47,306 nt of DNA. It comes from an uncultured Pseudomonadota bacterium. Its GTDB lineage: Bacteria > Pseudomonadota > Gammaproteobacteria > Steroidobacterales > Steroidobacteraceae. Location of the stretch: positions 1 through 47,306 of the forward strand of contig CAIUGU010000103.1 in NCBI GenBank assembly GCA_903898785.1. The letters run 5' to 3'. The translations under genes were made by a program, and so were the position numbers. The notes beneath the pieces are model-generated. The model was not told where the DNA came from. It did not search any database and saw nothing but the letters and a program-made list of their open reading frames with translations. Shown here piece by piece: positions 1 to 8,296 of this stretch (the first letter of the stretch is position 1; every line of letters starts with the position of its first letter).

Positions 1-252
1 GCCTCGCGTCGAGATCAGCAGGTCCGCGGACTCTCCGGCTCGCAGGCGCTTGTCGAGCGTGGCCGAGGTCGCCCACGTTGCGACGACGCGCTGTCCGGTG
101 ACCTGCTCGAACTCCGGAATCAAGGCTTCGACGGCGCTCTGCACGCCGATCGACATGTAGGCACTGATCGCGGGAGGCGCAGCGCCATGTGCAAGGGACG
201 CCGTCAGCAGCAGGGTGCAGGCGGTGATGGATGTCGAGCCGAAGTGGCGCAT
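1..252 (-). CDS. ModA-like periplasmic substrate-binding protein (partial)
   Basis: Only the first 84 residues are in the window; the frame is open to base 1. It starts with a signal peptide ending near LAHGA and then shows the pattern of a periplasmic binding protein of the molybdate/ModA-like type: a YMSIGVQSAVEAL helix, EFEQVTGQRVVATW, then a region with SATLDKRL and GESADLLIS. In this family the mature protein captures a small anion or solute for an ABC transporter or acts as a stand-alone binder. The start ATG at 252 has AGGAA seven bases upstream on the minus strand. It lies 23 bases downstream of the cupin gene on the same strand, so the two are probably co-transcribed. The specificity cannot be told from this fragment. 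Confidence 0.7.
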   Translation of the reverse strand, partial: MRHFGSTSITACTLLLTASLAHGAAPPAISAYMSIGVQSAVEALIPEFEQVTGQRVVATWATSATLDKRLRAGESADLLISTRG

Positions 253-275
253 GGGTATTCCTGATCGAACCGCTG

Positions 276-899
276 TCAGTCGCGTGCCACGGGCGATCGC
301 TTCGACAGATATGCCTTCGACGCGGCTTCGTCCCGCAAGGGCGTGAGCTTGTCCGGATCGATGCGGATCATCAGGTAATCGATGTGGTCGTCGATCTTCG
401 TGAACCAGTGGCCGGTGCCGGCCGGAATCACGACGACGTCGCCGGGCTTGAGGTTGTAGGTCACGCCATTGCGGATGTCGGAGCCGTTGTTGCCGGGACC
501 GTTGAATTCGATGACGGTCTGCAAGGTCGCGGGGCGGCGCTGGCGGTCGACGATGTCCGGACCGAGGACCAGCGTCGCGGTGCCGTCGATGATGTGGTAG
601 ACCTCGCTCACGTTGTCGTGCTCGGCGACGGACTGCTTCAAGGGCGCGTCGAGCTTGCCGCGGTGGACCATGCCGATGCCGACATGCGCCTTGCCGATAT
701 CGACGTCCCGCACCTGCTGGTCGATCAGTTTCTCGTCGATCGCCTTCTTCGTGTACGCCTGCAGTTCGCTCAACGGGATGTAGTACCCGGGGCACATATT
801 GCAGGTGGGTTGCGGGTCGGTGGGGTTCACTTTCGTCTGCGCCCAGACTGCGGTGACGGCAAGCATTGCACCGCCCAGCCCGATCAGTGCCTTCTTCAT
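276..899 (-). CDS. Secreted cupin-domain protein
   Basis: 207 residues with a signal peptide (cleavage near VWA-Q, residue 20). A single cupin fold is visible. Motif 1 has H94, E99 and H102 with G106 (EHDNVSEVYHIIDG); motif 2 is PGDVVVIPAGTGHWF with H164. The metal-binding His/Glu set is thus present. The mature N-terminus carries a CNMCPG motif (C33, C36), which could be a disulfide or metal site. I start it at the ATG at 899, which has AGGAG just upstream and leads straight into the signal peptide; the frame stays open a further 69 codons upstream but without signal-peptide character. The substrate is unknown. It probably forms an operon with the ModA-like gene that follows. Confidence 0.8.
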   Translation of the reverse strand: MKKALIGLGGAMLAVTAVWAQTKVNPTDPQPTCNMCPGYYIPLSELQAYTKKAIDEKLIDQQVRDVDIGKAHVGIGMVHRGKLDAPLKQSVAEHDNVSEVYHIIDGTATLVLGPDIVDRQRRPATLQTVIEFNGPGNNGSDIRNGVTYNLKPGDVVVIPAGTGHWFTKIDDHIDYLMIRIDPDKLTPLRDEAASKAYLSKRSPVARD

Positions 900-1156
900 G
901 AGTCGCTCCTGGTGAAGGGAAGTCGCGATCGCTCTTGCAGGCTTCCTTTTTGACACGGCCGCGGGCACGGCAGCAAGAGCAACAGCGGGTCTTTCCATCG
1001 GACTGATCGCTTCAACCGGGTGCGTCGCACCACGCTGGCGGGTGGAGCAGGCGAGCAGACCCTCTGCCGTCCCGAGAATTGCCAAGACGCAGCGCGGACC
1101 CGACAATCCCCGCAGCCACCGGAATGCGGCCCGGCGCGATCACAAGAGAGGGCTCC

Positions 1157-2272
1157 ATGAACTCACGAATCGGCATCTTTGTGGCTGTGGGCCTGTGGGC
1201 GAGCGGCGCCTGCGCGCAGGAAGTCCCGAGGCAGTTCGTCGTGAGTGGTGCCGCAGCGGAGAAGATCCACGACGCCCGGACCATCAACCTCGCGACGGCC
1301 GAACGCATCGCCGAGACCTGCCAGCGCATGGCGGTCGGCGAACAGGTCCGGCACAGCATCATGGTGCTCGACCGACAGGGGACGCCCGTCTACTTCGATC
1401 GCATGGACGGGCAGGGGTACCTCAATACCTTCACCGCCGAAATGAAGGCGCGCACTGCGTGGCTGACCGGACAGCCGAGCAAGCGGGCGATGAACAATGT
1501 CATCGCAGACCCGGCGCTCGAGTTCGAGAACATGCAGCTGGGGCTGTATTCCAACTCGGGCGGCCTGCCCATCCTCGTCAACGGGCAGATGATCGGTGCC
1601 ATCGGTGTCGGCGGGACGCCGCCGCAGCTGCCTCGCTGGAGCGACGAGATCTGCGCGCATCGCGCGATGCGCGAGGTGCTGGGGGAGTCCGTCCCGCCGC
1701 TGATCGAGGACGTCCCTCCGCGTCCCAATCCGACTCCAGCCACCGCGCCTGTCCCCCGTTTTGCGCCGACAGCAGCACCCCGATCCAGCCTTCCGGCTGA
1801 ATTCGTCGTCAACGCGGGGGCGGCGGCAACCGTGCTGGACGGTAACCAGATCTCGCTGGCTGCAGCCAAGAAAGTCGCCCGAACGTGCCGGGAGTGGGTG
1901 ACGACGAAGGGCGCAGGGATGTCGCTTTACGTGCTGAACGCCTTCGGCGAACTCGTGCACATGGAACGCACGGACGGCCAGACCGCGGTCGACGTGCGCG
2001 CGGCGTTGCTCAAGGCCCAGTCCTCGTTGAAGCTCCGTCAGCCCACCTCCCTACGCGCCGCGCAGTTCGGCAACAATCCGGGCGGACTGCCGGTGTCGTC
2101 GGTGTGGTTTGATTTCTTCACGGATCCGGGCGGCATCCCGATCGTCATCGACGGTCAGATGATCGGCGCGATCGGCGTCAGCGGCAGTGGCGGCGCCGGC
2201 GATGAAGCCTGTGCTGCAGAGGGATTGAAAGCCGCCTTCGGCACCCACGTCGCGCTACCGGTTTATCCGTAA
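1157..2272 (+). CDS. Secreted tandem GlcG/HbpS-like (DUF336) protein
   Basis: 371 residues with a signal peptide (ACA-QEV, near residue 20). Two GlcG/HbpS-type domains are joined in one chain, about residues 40-175 and 225-365, with a Pro/Ala-rich linker at about 184-212. Each domain ends with the family signature GGLPI-(L/V)-(V/I)-(N/D)-G-Q-M-I-G-A-I-G-V-(G/S)-G (about 135-153 and 325-343). Members of this family bind heme or corrinoid or act as accessory proteins beside oxidases; the ligand here is not evident. The ATG at 1157 follows AGAGAGG; an upstream in-frame ATG at 1079 would bury the signal peptide. It is divergent from the cupin gene. Confidence 0.8.
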   Translation: MNSRIGIFVAVGLWASGACAQEVPRQFVVSGAAAEKIHDARTINLATAERIAETCQRMAVGEQVRHSIMVLDRQGTPVYFDRMDGQGYLNTFTAEMKARTAWLTGQPSKRAMNNVIADPALEFENMQLGLYSNSGGLPILVNGQMIGAIGVGGTPPQLPRWSDEICAHRAMREVLGESVPPLIEDVPPRPNPTPATAPVPRFAPTAAPRSSLPAEFVVNAGAAATVLDGNQISLAAAKKVARTCREWVTTKGAGMSLYVLNAFGELVHMERTDGQTAVDVRAALLKAQSSLKLRQPTSLRAAQFGNNPGGLPVSSVWFDFFTDPGGIPIVIDGQMIGAIGVSGSGGAGDEACAAEGLKAAFGTHVALPVYP

Positions 2273-2301
2273 TTGTCATCGCCATGACAGGTGGCTAGAC
2301 T
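2273..2301 (+). promoter_or_regulatory. Sigma70-like promoter with overlapping palindrome for the Tsx-like gene
   Basis: TTGTCA (2273-2278), a 17-base spacer and TAGACT (2296-2301) form a good -35/-10 pair. A perfect inverted repeat TGTCAT-cgcc-ATGACA (2274-2289) overlaps the -35 box, where a repressor would be expected to bind. It starts directly after the stop codon of the preceding gene and leaves a leader of about 100 bases before the Tsx-like start. The boxes are seen; the role is inferred. Confidence 0.55.
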
Positions 2302-2406
2302 CGCGCGCGCCTGAACAGGCTTGCGCCAAGCGCTGGCCGCTCGAACCAGAACACGTCCGTGCCGCCAGCCTCCGGCGCAGGCATCGGACAGACAGCAAGG
2401 GGACCC

Positions 2407-3231
2407 ATGATGTCAGAGAAGAACCGGACCACCGGATGCAAGGCAGTTGCGAAGTTTGGCACAGCGGCCGTGCTGCTGGCGGCGTCGACCCTGGTCCACG
2501 CGCAGGCCGAGTCGCCGCCGCAAGGGTTCTCGAGCTGGAACTTCCAGTTGGCGTACGGAACCGAGTTCCATGAGCCCGGCACGGCGCGTGACGTCGCCAA
2601 GACCATCGGCACCTTCGAGAACGCCTCGGCCTGGAGCTGGGGCAGCAGCTATTTCTTCCTCGACATCCTGCAGTCGGACCGCAACGACCGGCATGCGCGC
2701 GAGATCTACGGCGAATGGTATCCGTCTGCGAGCTTGAGCAAGCTGTCACGTACGTCGCTGTCGGCCGGCGTACTGCGTGATGTCTCTGCCACGTTCGGGG
2801 TCAGTGCGGGATCGAAGACCACCGGTCCTGCGCCCATGGTCTTCATGCCCGGCCTGACGTTCGACCTCAAGCTGCCCGGGTTCAACTTCTTTACCCTCGG
2901 TGCCTTTGCCTATGTCGACCGAGGGCGCGTCAGCGGCGTGGACAACGGCTGCCACAGCACGTCCTATCAGGTGACGCCCGCGTGGTCGCTTCCCTTCAGC
3001 ATCGGCGGCGTGAAGCTGAGCTTCGACGGCTTTGCCGATTTCATCGGCAGCCACGGTCACTGCGCGCGTCAGCTGTTGACGCAGCCGCAGCTCAAGGTGG
3101 ATCTCGGCGCGCTCAGGGCCAAGCCGGGCAAGCTGTATGTCGGTGTCGAGTGGCAGCGCTGGGAGAACAAGTACGGCATCGCCAGCGTCGACGAGAGCCT
3201 CCCGCAGCTGCTGGCGCAGTGGGTGTTCTGA
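2407..3231 (+). CDS. Tsx/OmpK-like outer-membrane channel protein
   Basis: 274 residues from the ATG at 2407 (a second ATG follows at 2410; AAGGGGA lies just upstream). A long N-region and hydrophobic segment end at LVHAQA. The rest is a beta-barrel pattern: FSSWNFQLAYGTEF near the start, NASAWSWGSSYFFLDI in the middle, alternating hydrophobic/aromatic strands, and a C-terminal ENKYGI...LLAQWVF ending in Phe. This matches the nucleoside-specific channel family (Tsx/OmpK), in which a 12-stranded barrel passes nucleosides or similar small solutes through the outer membrane. The substrate is not predictable here. It has its own promoter and is convergent with the aspartic protease gene, 18 bases away. 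Confidence 0.8.
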   Translation: MMSEKNRTTGCKAVAKFGTAAVLLAASTLVHAQAESPPQGFSSWNFQLAYGTEFHEPGTARDVAKTIGTFENASAWSWGSSYFFLDILQSDRNDRHAREIYGEWYPSASLSKLSRTSLSAGVLRDVSATFGVSAGSKTTGPAPMVFMPGLTFDLKLPGFNFFTLGAFAYVDRGRVSGVDNGCHSTSYQVTPAWSLPFSIGGVKLSFDGFADFIGSHGHCARQLLTQPQLKVDLGALRAKPGKLYVGVEWQRWENKYGIASVDESLPQLLAQWVF

Positions 3232-3249
3232 TCCCGCGCGAGGCCTTTG

Positions 3250-4254
3250 TCAGAACAGCACCTTGGGCGTGCCATCGCGCATGCGGATCTGCAGCTCGGC
3301 ACGGCGATAGTCGATGATCAGCGTGTCGAGCAGGCCGAGCGCGTCCATGCCGACGAGGAGCGTGGGCTCGGCCGTCATGCCCCAGGCCTCGAAGACACTG
3401 AGGTCGGCGAAGATCATGCGCGGCATGCTGATGCGGATCGATTCCCCGATGGAAATCGGCGCGATGCGGTAGCCCTCGGCCTTCTGCCTGGTCTCCGTGA
3501 CGTCGAGGATTGTCTCCTCCGTCGGGTCCTGCCTTCTCCGCTCGAGCAGCAGGTCCCGTGTCGCAAGGTTGCCGAGCGTCGACTGGCCGCCGGTGCTGAT
3601 GATGGCCTTGACCGGAATGCGGCCGACGCGCGCATCCACGATGGGCAGGTAGTCCTTGCCGTACGTGATCGGAATCGTGAAGAAGCCTTCGGGAGCCGGC
3701 TCGTCGCGCGAGAGCCGGATGCTCACGAAGTCGTTCACGAAGTCGATGTAGATCCGCTTGTCGCGCAGGCCCTCGTTGCCGAGGATGCCGTCGGCTCCGC
3801 CGAACGCATCCGCGATGACAGGCAGGCGCGTGCCCTTCAAGGACATGTCGCCGACGATCATCGAGTCGACCCGGACCGTCGACACGACGGACGTCCCGGT
3901 AATGCCGCGCACGCGAACGTTGTCGGCCGCATCGGCGACGATCCCGAGCTTGGCGGCGACTTCCGCGCGGATCGCCGAACTCGGCGAGCCCGTGTCGAGG
4001 GCCAGGCGGAACGGACCCTGGCCGTTGATGAGCACCGGCGTCCAGATGCGGCCGATCCGGTCGCGCCGCGTCGACGCGACATAGCGGGGCTCCGGGGCCG
4101 TGATCACGAACTCCTGCAACTCGCCAGGATCGCTGCCGGGGGTGGTGGGGGGTGTCTCGGCGGTCCATGCCACTGCGGAGAACAGCAGTGCCGCGCCTGT
4201 TGCGGCCCACGTTGAGCGGCGTTCACTCGCGGAAGGAGCGGGATGCGCGCGCAT
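3250..4254 (-). CDS. Retropepsin-like secreted aspartic protease family protein, second active-site motif altered
   Basis: 334 residues from the ATG at 4254, which has GGAG seven bases upstream. An N-terminal hydrophobic segment (about 18-33) is a signal peptide or anchor. The first lobe has the classic LALDTGS motif (D87) followed by a GILGNEGLRD turn. The second lobe repeats the fold, but where the family has (I/L)DTGA before the next GN it reads AIISTGGQSTLGN, so Ser220 replaces the second catalytic Asp. Such bacterial single-chain double-retropepsin proteins need two Asp residues for peptide hydrolysis, so activity may depend on dimerisation or be lost. The C-terminus has VGMDALGLLDTLIIDYRRAEL, typical of the family. 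Confidence 0.8.
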   Translation of the reverse strand: MRAHPAPSASERRSTWAATGAALLFSAVAWTAETPPTTPGSDPGELQEFVITAPEPRYVASTRRDRIGRIWTPVLINGQGPFRLALDTGSPSSAIRAEVAAKLGIVADAADNVRVRGITGTSVVSTVRVDSMIVGDMSLKGTRLPVIADAFGGADGILGNEGLRDKRIYIDFVNDFVSIRLSRDEPAPEGFFTIPITYGKDYLPIVDARVGRIPVKAIISTGGQSTLGNLATRDLLLERRRQDPTEETILDVTETRQKAEGYRIAPISIGESIRISMPRMIFADLSVFEAWGMTAEPTLLVGMDALGLLDTLIIDYRRAELQIRMRDGTPKVLF

Positions 4255-4414
4255 GACAGATCTCCATTGGGACGCCTGAGCAGCCATTCTGGCCTTTCAG
4301 CGTCGCGTTTGCATCCCGGCTTCGTGATGGTTGCCAGGGGCGGATCGGGAGAGGGTGGAGCCGTCCCGGTCAGTGTGCAAAGATGCGCCCTGACTCGGCA
4401 GGCAGGGGGCATCC

Positions 4415-5509
4415 ATGCGGTACGGACGTATCTTGGCGGCAGCGTGGCTGGCAATCGCGGCATTCAGCGTCGCTGCGCAGGAGAAGGGCGGCGAGGACCT
4501 CACCGGGCCATACGACGTCGTGCAGGGCTGGCCCAGGCTGCCGCTGCCCGGCCATGAAGGCTGGGTGTCGGGGCCGACCACGGCGGTGCTGGCCGAGTCC
4601 GCGGATCGCATCATCATGGTCCAGCGCGGCGAGCTCAAGCTGCCGGACACGCTGAAGCCGGGGCCGGGCGTGATCTTCGGCATGACGGGCAGGACGGCGA
4701 CATCGGCCGTCAACGAGGCCCGCCGCGAGCACTACATCCTGGTCGTCGACCGTGCAGGCAACATCACCGACACGTGGACCCAGTGGGACTCGCTGTGGGA
4801 CGGCTCGGCCGGACCGCATCACCTCTACATGAATCCCTACGATCCGGAAAAGCACATCTGGATCGTGAACGACGGGCTGCACCAGGTCTTCAAGTTCACC
4901 AACGACGGCAAGAAGCTCGTCATGACGTTGGGCGAACGACTCGTCCCCGGCGATGACGAAAAGCACTTCGCGCGGCCTGCCGGCATGGCGTTCCTGCCGG
5001 ACGGCACGTTCTTCGTCACGGACGGCTACGTGAACCGCCGCGTCGTCAAGTTCGACAAGGACGGCAAGTTCCTGATGGCGTGGGGCAGGCAGGGCACGGG
5101 TCCCGGCGAATTCAGCGGCGTCGTGCACACGATTGCCGCGGACTCGAGCGGCCGGCTGTATGTCGCGGACCGCGGCACCAAGCGCGTGCAGGTGTTCGAC
5201 AGCAACGGCAAGTTCCTCGACGAATGGCCCAACGTCGATCCGTGGTACATCCATGTCGCGGGCGACCAGTCCGTCTGGGTGGCCGACGGCGGCACCAACA
5301 AGATCCTGAAGTACGACCGCGGCGGCAGGCTGCAGTACTCGTGGGGCACGTACGGCCAGTTCCCCGGTGGCCTGTGGGGAACCCACCAGTTCAGCGTCGA
5401 CCAGGAAGGGAACCTCTACACGGCCGAACCGTTCAACGGCCGCGTCGAGAAGTTCACGCCGCGCAAGGGCGCCAAGCGCAGCCAGCTGATTGCCCCGCCG
5501 AAGCGCTGA
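4415..5509 (+). CDS. Secreted NHL-repeat beta-propeller protein (PAL-like)
   Basis: 364 residues; signal peptide MRYGRILAAAWLAIAAFSVAA, start ATG at 4415 after AGGGGG. At least four NHL-type repeats are seen in the pattern (F/L)-x-x-P-x-G-(M/I)-A...(F/Y)-V-(T/A)-D-x-x-x-x-R-V-x-(K/V)-F-x-x-x-G-K-F, for example around residues 185-220 (DGTFFVTDGYVNRRVVKFD) and 240-275 (GRLYVADRGTKRVQVFD). This is the fold of peptidyl-alpha-hydroxyglycine lyase and related bacterial secreted propellers. I cannot tell whether it is an enzyme or a binding scaffold. The TauE/SafE gene follows 31 bases later and may be co-transcribed. Confidence 0.75.
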   Translation: MRYGRILAAAWLAIAAFSVAAQEKGGEDLTGPYDVVQGWPRLPLPGHEGWVSGPTTAVLAESADRIIMVQRGELKLPDTLKPGPGVIFGMTGRTATSAVNEARREHYILVVDRAGNITDTWTQWDSLWDGSAGPHHLYMNPYDPEKHIWIVNDGLHQVFKFTNDGKKLVMTLGERLVPGDDEKHFARPAGMAFLPDGTFFVTDGYVNRRVVKFDKDGKFLMAWGRQGTGPGEFSGVVHTIAADSSGRLYVADRGTKRVQVFDSNGKFLDEWPNVDPWYIHVAGDQSVWVADGGTNKILKYDRGGRLQYSWGTYGQFPGGLWGTHQFSVDQEGNLYTAEPFNGRVEKFTPRKGAKRSQLIAPPKR

Positions 5510-5540
5510 TCGTGCCCAGCAAGCAGGCCATGCGCCACCC

Positions 5541-6332
5541 ATGGAATTGACGGTCCTGCAATACGCGCTGTCGGCGGCGGCCGGGTCGCTGGTCGGATTT
5601 TCGTTGGGCCTGGTCGGCGGCGGCGGATCCATCCTCGCGGTGCCGCTGATGGTCTACATGGTGGGCATCCAGAGTCCGCACGTTGCCATCGGTACGAGCG
5701 CGCTGGCCGTTGCAGCCAATGCCGCGGTGAATCTCGCGAATCATGCGCGCAGCGGCCACGTGAAGTGGCGATGTGCCGGCGTTTACGCCTCCGTGGGTGT
5801 CGCAGGCGCCTTTCTCGGGTCCACGCTGGGAAAGGCCATCGACGGTCATCAACTCATGGCGCTGTTCGCCTTGCTCATGCTCGTGGTCGGCGGGCTCATG
5901 CTGCGCGAGCGGTCCTCTCCCGGTGACGCAACCGTCCGGCTGAGCCAGGAAAACGCGGCCAAGCTGACGGGATTCGGTTTTGCGACGGGACTCGTGTCCG
6001 GATTCTTCGGCATCGGCGGCGGCTTCCTCGTCGTCCCGGGTCTGATCGCCGCGACGGGCATGCCGATCCTCTACGCGGTGGGCTCGTCGCTGGTAGCGGT
6101 GACCGCGTTCGGCGTGACGACGGCTGTCAATTATGCGTTCTCCGGATGGGTCGACTGGATCCTCGCCGCGACGTTCATCGGTGGCGGTGTGGTCGGTGGC
6201 TTGTTCGGCGCGCGTCTTGCGGAGCGCCTCTCGGCCCGCCGCGGGGTGCTGAACGTCGTGCTGGCGACGCTGATCCTCATCGTCGGGGTGTATACGCTCT
6301 ATCGCAGCGTGCAAGCCATGGGGATCGTCTAG
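5541..6332 (+). CDS. TauE/SafE family membrane permease
   Basis: 263 residues, about eight hydrophobic segments in two similar halves. Each half begins with the Gly-rich family signature: GFSLGLVGGGGSILAVPLMV near residue 19 and SGFFGIGGGFLVVPGLI near residue 155. Members export or import sulfite, sulfonates or related organic anions across the inner membrane. The ATG at 5541 is chosen because it begins directly before the first membrane segment; no strong ribosome-binding site is seen, which suggests translation linked to the NHL gene upstream. The frame is open further upstream to 5490 without membrane character. Confidence 0.85.
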   Translation: MELTVLQYALSAAAGSLVGFSLGLVGGGGSILAVPLMVYMVGIQSPHVAIGTSALAVAANAAVNLANHARSGHVKWRCAGVYASVGVAGAFLGSTLGKAIDGHQLMALFALLMLVVGGLMLRERSSPGDATVRLSQENAAKLTGFGFATGLVSGFFGIGGGFLVVPGLIAATGMPILYAVGSSLVAVTAFGVTTAVNYAFSGWVDWILAATFIGGGVVGGLFGARLAERLSARRGVLNVVLATLILIVGVYTLYRSVQAMGIV

Positions 6333-6410
6333 CCCCCTGCTCGTTTCGCAATCGCGCCTGTTCCGCTAGGATGGCGACCTCCGCGTTCACTCCAAAATGA
6401 AGGGATCGAT

Positions 6411-7343
6411 ATGAACAAGCTGTTGCGCATCACAGGGTTGGCTGCTTTGGTCGCGTTGGGCGCGTGCTCGCAGAAGAGCGAAGAGGCTGCACCGGCGGCC
6501 GCCGAGCCTGCGGCACCGGCGATTGCGCCGATCGCTGCCTCGGCCGAGGTCACGCCATTCACGATCGGTGAATTCCAGGCCGCGTCGATCCTCGACGGCG
6601 GCGCCCAGGTGCCGAATGACAACAAGGTCCTCGCCGTCAACGCCAAGAAGGCGGACGTCGATGCACTGCTCACGGCCAACGGCCTGCCGACCGACCAGCT
6701 GAGCCTTGCCTTCCACCCGCTCCTGGTCAAGACCGCTGACAAGGTGATCTTGTTCGATTCGGGCGCCGGTGCGTCGATGGGTCCCAATGCCGGCAGGACG
6801 TCCGCGAACCTGGCCGCAGCAGGCGTCGACCCCGCGAGCGTGACGGACATCTTCATCAGCCATTCGCATGGCGATCACGTTGCGGGCCTGGTGGCCAACG
6901 ACGCGCTCGTGTATCCGAATGCGACGATCCACATCCAGGCCGCCGAGTGGGCGTCGTTCAAGGGCCAGGAGCCGATGGCTGCACTGGTTGCGGCGATCAC
7001 CCCGAAGGTCGTTGAGTTCGCGCCCGGTGCCGACCTGCTCCCTGGCGTCAAGGCAGTGGATATCAAGGGCCACACTCCGGGCCACTCGGGCTTCCTGATC
7101 GCGTCGGGCGACCAGTCGCTGCTGTATGTGGGCGACATGGTCCACCACAGCGTCATCTCCGTGCAGAAGCCGGACTGGACGATTGCCTTCGACGCCGACG
7201 CGCCGACGGCCCAGGCCAGCCGCAAGGAAGTCATTGCGAGTTCCGCAGCGAGCGGCCAGCGCATCTATGCCTACCACTTCCCGTTCCCGGGCATGGGCAA
7301 GTTCGAGCAGATGGCCGACCACTACATGTGGAAGGGCGAGTAA
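6411..7343 (+). CDS. MBL-fold metallohydrolase lipoprotein
   Basis: 310 residues with a lipoprotein signal peptide (lipobox LGAC, Cys19) and an Ala/Pro-rich spacer, so it is probably anchored to a membrane facing the periplasm. The metallo-beta-lactamase signature is intact: FISHSHGDHVAGL, then KGHTPGHSGFL, then LYVGDMVHH, then YAYHFPFPG. The two-metal site is therefore complete and the protein is probably an active hydrolase, possibly a lactonase or esterase-type enzyme. AAGGG lies 7-8 bases before the ATG. A weak promoter TTTCGC-N17-TAGGAT (6344-6372) is upstream. It appears to be a single-gene unit, with a hairpin after the stop. Confidence 0.85.
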   Translation: MNKLLRITGLAALVALGACSQKSEEAAPAAAEPAAPAIAPIAASAEVTPFTIGEFQAASILDGGAQVPNDNKVLAVNAKKADVDALLTANGLPTDQLSLAFHPLLVKTADKVILFDSGAGASMGPNAGRTSANLAAAGVDPASVTDIFISHSHGDHVAGLVANDALVYPNATIHIQAAEWASFKGQEPMAALVAAITPKVVEFAPGADLLPGVKAVDIKGHTPGHSGFLIASGDQSLLYVGDMVHHSVISVQKPDWTIAFDADAPTAQASRKEVIASSAASGQRIYAYHFPFPGMGKFEQMADHYMWKGE

Positions 7344-7353
7344 GGCCAGCCAG

Positions 7354-7374
7354 GCCCGGAGGGTTCATCCGGGC
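7354..7374 (+). terminator. Hairpin after the MBL lipoprotein gene
   Basis: GCCCGGA (7354-7360) pairs with TCCGGGC (7368-7374) around a 7-base loop, eleven bases after the stop. No long T-run follows, so it is a possible rather than a certain intrinsic terminator. Confidence 0.45.
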
Positions 7375-7459
7375 TGTAGATAGTTGAGTACTCAGGCCGC
7401 GGTGCAGGACCACAAATCCCGCATCGCGGCCTGATGTCGAGGACAGCCTCACCATCGCC

Positions 7460-8194
7460 ATGAGCGCATCGATCGAGACACGACTCCGAATGCGCGCCCT
7501 GTTCGTGAAGGGCCTGTTTCCAGGTCTTCTGTTGCTCGCGTTGGGCCCTGCCTTTGCAGCCGACGCCCTTCCCAGGCCCGCTGCTGCCCCGTGGAGCGGC
7601 AGCCATGCCACCCGTCTTGCAGCGCTCGCGCTGCTGCAATCCCTGAATGCAGATCTGCTGTCTCACGATAGTGCCACGCTGACACTCGAGCGCTGGTGTG
7701 CGGCGCACCGGCTGGCCACGCCGGCAACGGTCGTCGCGGATCGCGTCCGCGATGTCGACAAGCAGCCAACGGTAGAGGTGCGTACGCTCCTGGGCGTGAG
7801 TGCCGCGGAGCCGGTCAAATACCGCCGGGTACGGCTGCGTTGCGGCGACCGCGTGCTGTCTGAGGCCGACAACTGGTACGTCCCGGCCCGCCTGACGCCG
7901 GCGATGAACGAGGCCCTCGATGCCAGCGACATCCCGTTCGGCAAGGCCGTGCAGGCCTTGAACTATCGGCGCCGCACGCTCTCCGCGCAGTTGCTCTGGT
8001 CGCCCTTGCCGGAAGGGTGGGAGACGTCCCCGCCGCCCCGCACGCAGGGTTCGGCCACGCTCGACGTCCCGCCGCAGGTCCTGCAACACAAGGCGGTCCT
8101 CACGTTGCCCGACGGCACCCCTTTCAGCCATGTCGTGGAGACCTATACGTCGGAGGTTCTGGGATTCCCGGAGCCGGCCCAGGCTCGTCGCTGA
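7460..8194 (+). CDS. Secreted protein of unknown function, chorismate-lyase-like pattern
   Basis: 244 residues. A signal peptide ends near PAFA-ADA. The core reads RYRRVRL-like beta strand (KYRRVRLRCGD), then RVLSEADNWYVPARLT, then a helix ending in SDIPFGKAVQALNYRR. This order (R-V-L ... A-x-N-W-Y-x-P ... PFG) resembles the chorismate lyase/UTRA-like fold seen in some proteobacterial secreted proteins, but I am not sure of this. The start at 7460 is uncertain; another ATG at 7490 sits right before the hydrophobic stretch. Neither has a strong ribosome-binding site. No functional link with the neighbours is evident. Confidence 0.6.
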   Translation: MSASIETRLRMRALFVKGLFPGLLLLALGPAFAADALPRPAAAPWSGSHATRLAALALLQSLNADLLSHDSATLTLERWCAAHRLATPATVVADRVRDVDKQPTVEVRTLLGVSAAEPVKYRRVRLRCGDRVLSEADNWYVPARLTPAMNEALDASDIPFGKAVQALNYRRRTLSAQLLWSPLPEGWETSPPPRTQGSATLDVPPQVLQHKAVLTLPDGTPFSHVVETYTSEVLGFPEPAQARR

Positions 8195-8229
8195 CGGCCA
8201 GGGCGGAACTCTTCGCCCCGCGGATGGAG

Positions 8230-8278
8230 TATTGTCGGCATCGGCGACCCATCCCGGTGATCGCCTCGATTGACAATA
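8230..8278 (+). promoter_or_regulatory. Long imperfect stem-loop upstream of the DoxX gene
   Basis: TATTGTC (8230-8236) is the exact reverse complement of GACAATA (8272-8278). Inside, ATC/GAT (8240-8242 with 8268-8270) and GGCGA/TCGCC (8243-8247 with 8261-8265) extend the stem. The 13-base loop lies at 8248-8260. The element ends six bases before the purine-rich ribosome-binding region of the next gene. It could be an RNA leader structure, a terminator without a T-run, or an operator. Function unknown. Confidence 0.35.
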
Positions 8279-8296
8279 AGAAGGGGCGAGGGACTC

